From contig JAGXHU010000047.1 of assembly GCA_024636015.1 (NCBI GenBank), forward strand, positions 1 through 60,974: 60,974 nucleotides of DNA. The letters run 5' to 3'. Origin of the DNA: Halothiobacillus sp. (GTDB lineage Bacteria; Pseudomonadota; Gammaproteobacteria; Halothiobacillales; Halothiobacillaceae). The position numbers and the translations under genes were made by a program. Positions 56,759 to 60,974 of this stretch are shown in pieces; position 1 is the first letter of the stretch; every line of letters begins with the position of its first letter. The notes under the pieces were generated by a model, which was given only the letters and a program-made list of their open reading frames with translations, was not told the DNA's origin and did not search any database.

Positions 56759-58875
56759 GTGGTTTCCTCAAGTATTACATGAGCTTTGGTGAGTTCTTCA
56801 AGGTTTAACGCAATGAGATTTGAGCGGCTCATTTCATTCAACACCCCAGCCTTAACCAATCGTTCAATTCCGTGATAAAGCTCTGCAGAGCTAAAGTCAT
56901 CAAAAGGTTGGCAAAGGTGTTTCAGCGGTTTATAGATTGGCCGACTAGGCTTCTGATCAAGGGGGTCTCCAGCTGGCCAGAATCTTTTCAAAATAGATCT
57001 TTCGATTAATTTTTCCAGATCATCTGCAGGCGCTTCTTTATATTTGGTTTGGGAATTATTTAGTTGCGATATTATTTCAGGTGAGCTGGTCCCTCCTAGC
57101 ACATAGACCGGGCCGCCAAAATATTCCCCGACAACTACGCAATCAAAAAACTTGCAATTCAAGAATGTTACATTGTTAAGGCCCGATTTAATGAATTTGC
57201 AATTTTTGAAAATAGCATCGCTAAACTGAAACGAAGTAAGTTTTGGAGCGCCTATTTCTATAGATGAAAGTTCAACGCCCTCAACGGCACCATTTTCTAG
57301 ATCTTCGGGTAGTGAGTCAATCAAATCGGCAGCAATTTCTATTCGTGCTAGAGTGTCAAGGAATGGAAGAGATCCTTTAAGGCCCTCAAATAATTTTTCT
57401 CTGGATGTCTGAGTCCGGGGAGAGTAGGACTTAACTGCGGGCTCTATAAATCGGGGATCATCACCTAGCCATTCTGCATCGCATATAATGTTTTCGGCAA
57501 CATAGTTCCCCAATGAAAATTCATTGACAAATCCGATTTTTGTGGATTCCGCGGCGCTTCTGTCAAGCAGCGCATGGCTTGCGAGTTTATTTGCAATTTC
57601 CTCTCTGGACGGTTTGTCGCTGCTGGAGTATTGATTGCGTGCCGCATCAATTTCTCGTGTGCATTTCTCAAGTAAAACTTTGATTATGTAGTCACGTTCT
57701 TCTGCCGTGTAGCCATTGAGGATCATATCCTCTGCTATGCTGCACAGTACCCTAGCCTGCATCTCTATCGTCATTCGAAGATCTTGGCGTTCGCGCTCTC
57801 GGTCCAACATATATTCAAAATAGCTCTGTACTATACCTTCAGGATCTTGTGATACTTGATTAAACGATTGGTCGTCAATACATCGGAGGTAGGACAGCAA
57901 AACTGGATTGGCCATGGCTTCCATGTTCAATCCTGAATTTTTTAATAGCTCAATACGATCATAATTCAACCAGTCGTTTATTTTCGGCTCTTGAATTCTA
58001 ATTCTAACAACAGAGAAATCATTGGTGTGTCGCTCTAACCATTGGTGGAATTCGTCGCCATCAAAAAGTATTGTTCGGCGTGTTGTTATTATTATTTTTG
58101 CTTTCCCTGTTAGAAGCTCACTAACAGTTTCTAGCATTGGTTCTTTTTTATCAAAATCCTCACCGTCTTCGCTTTTTCGAAGTAGTTCATCGAAGCCATC
58201 TAAGATTACAGATATTCTTCCATTTTTTATTTCTGTCTGTACAAGTCCCGAGCTTAATAATGGGAATGTTCTATCAATTTCATCAAGCAGTATATAGCGA
58301 AATATTCTAGCTTGCCTATTTCTTGATAGCTCTGCGTACAATGGAAGTAGGTTTGTGTGAGCGGTGAGCAGTCGTGCGATTTCTTGAGCTGTACATGTTT
58401 TTCCAAATCCCGCAGCGGCCTCAACTAAAAAAAGGATTGGTCTATCTTCACCAATCCTAGAGAGCACTTCTTCCGGAGGTGTTTTTTCGCCTTCTTTCCC
58501 ATTGATATTGTATGGTGCTTTAATGTATTCATACTTTGCCTTTTCTCCATAAGGCCTCACCAGTGTTGATGTAAACCGTCTATACTCTTCAACTAAGCGA
58601 GCGCGTGTTAATTCGACAGAAAAGAAGCCATTGAAAAGCTGTTCTTCTGCCAGTTCTGGTGTTTTTGCGTCTCTTACTGTGCATGCATACCCAGCAGCAG
58701 AGAACTCTTTGAAAAGATCATCTGTGGAGGCATTTGGATTAAGTTTTATTATTTCGGCATTGTCGAAGTACCCTGTTTTCAGTGTAAAAACCAGCGCATC
58801 GTCATTTACTGTCGTACGAGCCAGAATAAATCCGTATCGCTTATAGGCATTTACCAGTTCTTGTTTTGTGCTCAT
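56755..58875 (-). CDS. NACHT-type STAND NTPase with pentapeptide-like C-terminus
   Basis: 706 residues, AGAGGA before the ATG. Residues 1-140 form an N-terminal domain I do not recognise. The NACHT core follows: Walker A AAAGFGKT (153-160), Walker B ISVILDGFDEL (221-231), sensor IIITTRR (261-267), then helical domains to about 510. Residues 525-585 resemble pentapeptide-like strands (SFQFSDAIFKNCKFI, VTFLNCKFFDC). A winged-helix-like end follows (ELYHGIERLVKAGVLNEM). Such proteins sense phage products and oligomerise. The stop overlaps the start of the RelA/SpoT-fold gene, a likely effector in trans. The AT-rich composition differs from the neighbours and indicates transfer. Confidence 0.75.
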   Translation of the reverse strand: MSTKQELVNAYKRYGFILARTTVNDDALVFTLKTGYFDNAEIIKLNPNASTDDLFKEFSAAGYACTVRDAKTPELAEEQLFNGFFSVELTRARLVEEYRRFTSTLVRPYGEKAKYEYIKAPYNINGKEGEKTPPEEVLSRIGEDRPILFLVEAAAGFGKTCTAQEIARLLTAHTNLLPLYAELSRNRQARIFRYILLDEIDRTFPLLSSGLVQTEIKNGRISVILDGFDELLRKSEDGEDFDKKEPMLETVSELLTGKAKIIITTRRTILFDGDEFHQWLERHTNDFSVVRIRIQEPKINDWLNYDRIELLKNSGLNMEAMANPVLLSYLRCIDDQSFNQVSQDPEGIVQSYFEYMLDRERERQDLRMTIEMQARVLCSIAEDMILNGYTAEERDYIIKVLLEKCTREIDAARNQYSSSDKPSREEIANKLASHALLDRSAAESTKIGFVNEFSLGNYVAENIICDAEWLGDDPRFIEPAVKSYSPRTQTSREKLFEGLKGSLPFLDTLARIEIAADLIDSLPEDLENGAVEGVELSSIEIGAPKLTSFQFSDAIFKNCKFIKSGLNNVTFLNCKFFDCVVVGEYFGGPVYVLGGTSSPEIISQLNNSQTKYKEAPADDLEKLIERSILKRFWPAGDPLDQKPSRPIYKPLKHLCQPFDDFSSAELYHGIERLVKAGVLNEMSRSNLIALNLEELTKAHVILEETT

Positions 58876-58892
58876 TGTTTCCTCTACTGAAT

Positions 58893-58932
58893 TTAAGTTA
58901 CTTAAAACCAGAATTTACTTCATGTAAGTAAA
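58893..58932. promoter_or_regulatory. Two palindromes upstream of the NACHT operon
   Basis: TTAAGT-T-ACTTAA (58893-58905) and TTTACTT-CATGT-AAGTAAA (58914-58932) are both perfect dyads and share the half-site core AAGT/ACTT. They lie 18-57 bp before the NACHT start codon, where a repressor would block transcription. No regulator gene was recognised next to them. Confidence 0.45.
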
Positions 58933-59605
58933 AGCCTTTTTGCGTGCTTTCTCCATTATGCGTAATTTATTGGTTTTAAAGTAGGAGCTACCTTTGCATT
59001 AATCGGCTCGATTCTTTTCTCTACCGGAGAGTAATTCTTCGTTTGAGTAAATGTGAGTCAACAATGTCCGATGGTGTGACCTCCTGATGGCACATAGATC
59101 GTCAAACTTCTTCCATGTCGGACTCTTCATCAGCCGCTCTAAAAAACTTAGATAGGTGCGATTCGACTCATCTGAGAACGACTTCTGGTTCACGCCTCAT
59201 GTTTTCCTGGCTCGGTTCAGTGCCTTGGGCAACAATGGTTAGACCGACGGTTTGACTTCCTGCGCTTCAGAATGACAAATTACTGCGCTCTGTAGGATAC
59301 CTACCTATAGTATTCCATTGGTATTATGAAGTGTGGCTTATTTGTTTTTTACAGACATCCACTTCTGCGGATAATGGGAAGCTACTCCACTATCTGTGGC
59401 CTCATCATATCCGAGGTTTCCAGCCTCCTGTGTTTGGAGCTTCTCTTGCCCCCGCAACTCATGCCATCCGTGCGGCAGAGGTTTGGAACCGTCGTACTGG
59501 TCTCGGCTTTTTCTAGATCTTGAATATCTGAGATAACTGGGCGCAGCGTAAAGTTAGCTGAGGTGTGTCATTTACATACCTGCTTTCTTTGCGGCAATTT
59601 AGTTC
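58933..59605. other. Gene-poor stretch between the NACHT operon and ggt
   Basis: A 64-codon frame (58999-59193, minus, GTG start) and overlapping plus-strand frames around 59326-59523 exist, but none was recognised and none has a clear ribosome binding site. The segment 59545-59583 resembles 54683-54721. Confidence 0.4.
59545..59583 (+). repeat. Dispersed repeat-like segment, copy 2
   Basis: Relative of 54683-54721 (29 of 39 positions identical), placed 23 bp beyond the ggt stop. See copy 1 for shared words. Confidence 0.3.
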
Positions 59606-60973
59606 TCAGTAACCAGTGGCCAATCCCGCCGGGCGGCGTCGGTCGTTGGCGCCTTCAAGCAGGCCGGTCTTCGGATTGACCAGGATGGCTTCGTCGGCGC
59701 CCCAGGATGTCATTTCCTTGAAGGTGTAACCCATCTCCGCCAGTGCCGTCCGGGTTTCCGGCGTCAGCAGGCCCGGCTCGACGAAGACTACGTCCGGGTA
59801 CCACTGGTTGTGCACGCGCGGTGCGTCGACGGCTTGCTGCATATTCATGCCGAAGTCGACCACGTTGAGGATGCTTTCCAGGGTGGTGGAGATGATGGTC
59901 GAGCCGCCGGGGCTGCCGGTGACCATGAACACCTTGCCATCCTTGAGCACGATGGTCGGTGACATCGAACTCAGCGGCCGCTTGCCACCCTCGATCTGGT
60001 TGATCTTGCCCTGTACCAGACCGAAGGTGTTGGGCACGCCGGGCTTGGCGGTGAAGTCGTCCATTTCGTTGTTGAGGAAGAAGCCGGTGTCGCCGGCGAT
60101 CTGGCCGAGGCCGAACAGGTAGTTGTCGGTGTAGGTGATGCTGACCGCATTGCCCTTGGCATCGACTATGGAGAAATGCGTGGTGTGCTGGCCTTCGAAC
60201 GCGCCCAGACTGCCTTTGACCGCGCTGGAGGGGGTGGCCTTGTCCGGCTGGATGGTGGCGCGCATCTTGGCCACGTGCTCGGGGGAGAGCAGCTCGGCGA
60301 TCGGGTTCTTCACGAATGCCGGGTCGCCCAGGTAGGTGTTGCGGTCGGCAAAGGCGCGGCGCTCGGCCTCGACCAGATAATGGATCGCCTTCACCGAGCC
60401 ATAGCCCCACTTGGCCATGGGGTAAGGTTTGATGATCTGCAGGATCTGGCAGATGGTCGTGCCGCCGGAGCTGGGCGGTGGCGCGGACAGCACGGTGTAG
60501 CCGCGATAGCCGCAGGTGATCGGTTTGTCCCAGTTCACGGTGTAGTCGGCGAAGTCCTTCATGCTTAGCAGGCCGCCGTTTTCCTCGCTGGCCTTGACCA
60601 CCGCCTTGGCGATGGCGCCGTGGTAGAAGGCGCGGGTACCGTCCTTCGAAATCAGCGCCAGCGTGTGCGCCAGTTGCGGCTGAACCAACCGATCGCCGAC
60701 CTGAAAGAGCTTGCCGTGGTTGAGGAAGATCTTCGCCACGTTCGGGTGCAGGGTGAAATCCTCGCTGCGCGTATGCAGAATATTAACGTCGCCTTCTTGC
60801 AGCACGAAGCCATCGCGGGCCAGTTTGATCGCCGGCGCCATCACCTGCTTCCGGCTCATCGTGCCGTAAGTCTTCAGCGCGGTGTTCAGGCCCATCACGG
60901 TGCCCGGCACGCCGACGCCGAGATAGGTATTGGTACTGCGACCCTTGACCACGTTGCCTTCGGCATCCTGGAA
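59606..60973 (-). CDS. ggt: Gamma-glutamyltranspeptidase, C-terminal three-quarters (cut by window edge)
   Basis: At least 455 residues; the frame runs off the right edge (FQDAEGNVVKGRSTNTYLG at the border), so the signal peptide and first part are not seen. GVPGTVMGLNTAL, SAPPPSSGGTTICQIL and the self-cleavage site QHTTHFSIVD (the second Thr pair becomes the N-terminal nucleophile of the small subunit) identify the family, with GSPGGSTIISTT near the glycine-rich oxyanion loop. It breaks down glutathione in the periplasm. The first GTG within the window (60952) is not the real start. Confidence 0.95.
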   Translation of the reverse strand, partial: FQDAEGNVVKGRSTNTYLGVGVPGTVMGLNTALKTYGTMSRKQVMAPAIKLARDGFVLQEGDVNILHTRSEDFTLHPNVAKIFLNHGKLFQVGDRLVQPQLAHTLALISKDGTRAFYHGAIAKAVVKASEENGGLLSMKDFADYTVNWDKPITCGYRGYTVLSAPPPSSGGTTICQILQIIKPYPMAKWGYGSVKAIHYLVEAERRAFADRNTYLGDPAFVKNPIAELLSPEHVAKMRATIQPDKATPSSAVKGSLGAFEGQHTTHFSIVDAKGNAVSITYTDNYLFGLGQIAGDTGFFLNNEMDDFTAKPGVPNTFGLVQGKINQIEGGKRPLSSMSPTIVLKDGKVFMVTGSPGGSTIISTTLESILNVVDFGMNMQQAVDAPRVHNQWYPDVVFVEPGLLTPETRTALAEMGYTFKEMTSWGADEAILVNPKTGLLEGANDRRRPAGLATGY

Positions 60974-60974
60974 G

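Noticed and set aside
58999..59193. Small minus-strand frame of 64 codons before the NACHT operon
   Set aside because: GTG start directly after a stop, no ribosome binding site and no recognisable family. Kept only as a note.
59655..60410. Open frame of 251 codons in the ggt region
   Set aside because: It runs in the same direction as ggt in another frame and is low in complexity. ggt has the catalytic motif, so this is a shadow.

Overview
The window looks like a chromosomal segment of a Gammaproteobacterium. The order phoB-phoR, pilS-pilR with a PP0621-type gene, ppk1/phoU, purE-purK, ntrB-ntrC, ybbA-ybbP/tesA, murJ-ribF and divergent uvrA/ssb is typical of that class. A cytoplasmic GH15 glucosidase, a relic of glgC and small c-type cytochromes would fit a glycogen-storing autotroph such as Halothiobacillus, but that genus is only an inference. 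No rRNA, tRNA or CRISPR array was recognised.

The left arm (1-17.4 kb) is accessory. It starts with a three-gene minus-strand cluster: an Mrr-like endonuclease, a HamA-like nuclease and a HamB-like helicase (Hachiman defence). Next come gene fragments (IS3 orfA, a DUF3883-like tail) and an AbiJ-like protein with a C-terminal nuclease. A decayed zone of 1.6 kb follows, holding a truncated HTH antitoxin and the frameshifted 5' end of glgC. Two 100-bp inverted repeats (7818-7917 and 17017-17116, 97% identical) enclose a block of 9.1 kb with a PAS-GGDEF-EAL protein, a minimal tyrosine recombinase, and a bacteriophytochrome with its heme oxygenase.

The middle (17.5-48.5 kb) is core genome: phosphate control and polyphosphate (phoB, phoR, ppk1, phoU), type IV pilus regulation (pilSR), purine synthesis (purEK), nitrogen control (ntrBC), export and envelope genes (ybbA/ybbP, tesA, murJ), flavin synthesis (ribF), a GH15 glucosidase, DNA repair (uvrA) and ssb.

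The right arm is a second defence cluster. An insert of 7.1 kb sits between the end of intact ssb and a diverged, in-frame copy of its last 45 codons, which still carries a terminator. It contains an AbiD/F-type abortive infection gene with a candidate pseudoknotted ncRNA, a type III restriction-modification set (mod, truncated zeta-type kinase, small partner, res) and a toxin-antitoxin pair. Beyond it lies an AT-rich two-gene operon: a NACHT-type STAND NTPase translationally coupled to a RelA/SpoT-fold protein. This pair is the best candidate for an undescribed immune system. The window ends inside a gamma-glutamyltranspeptidase gene.
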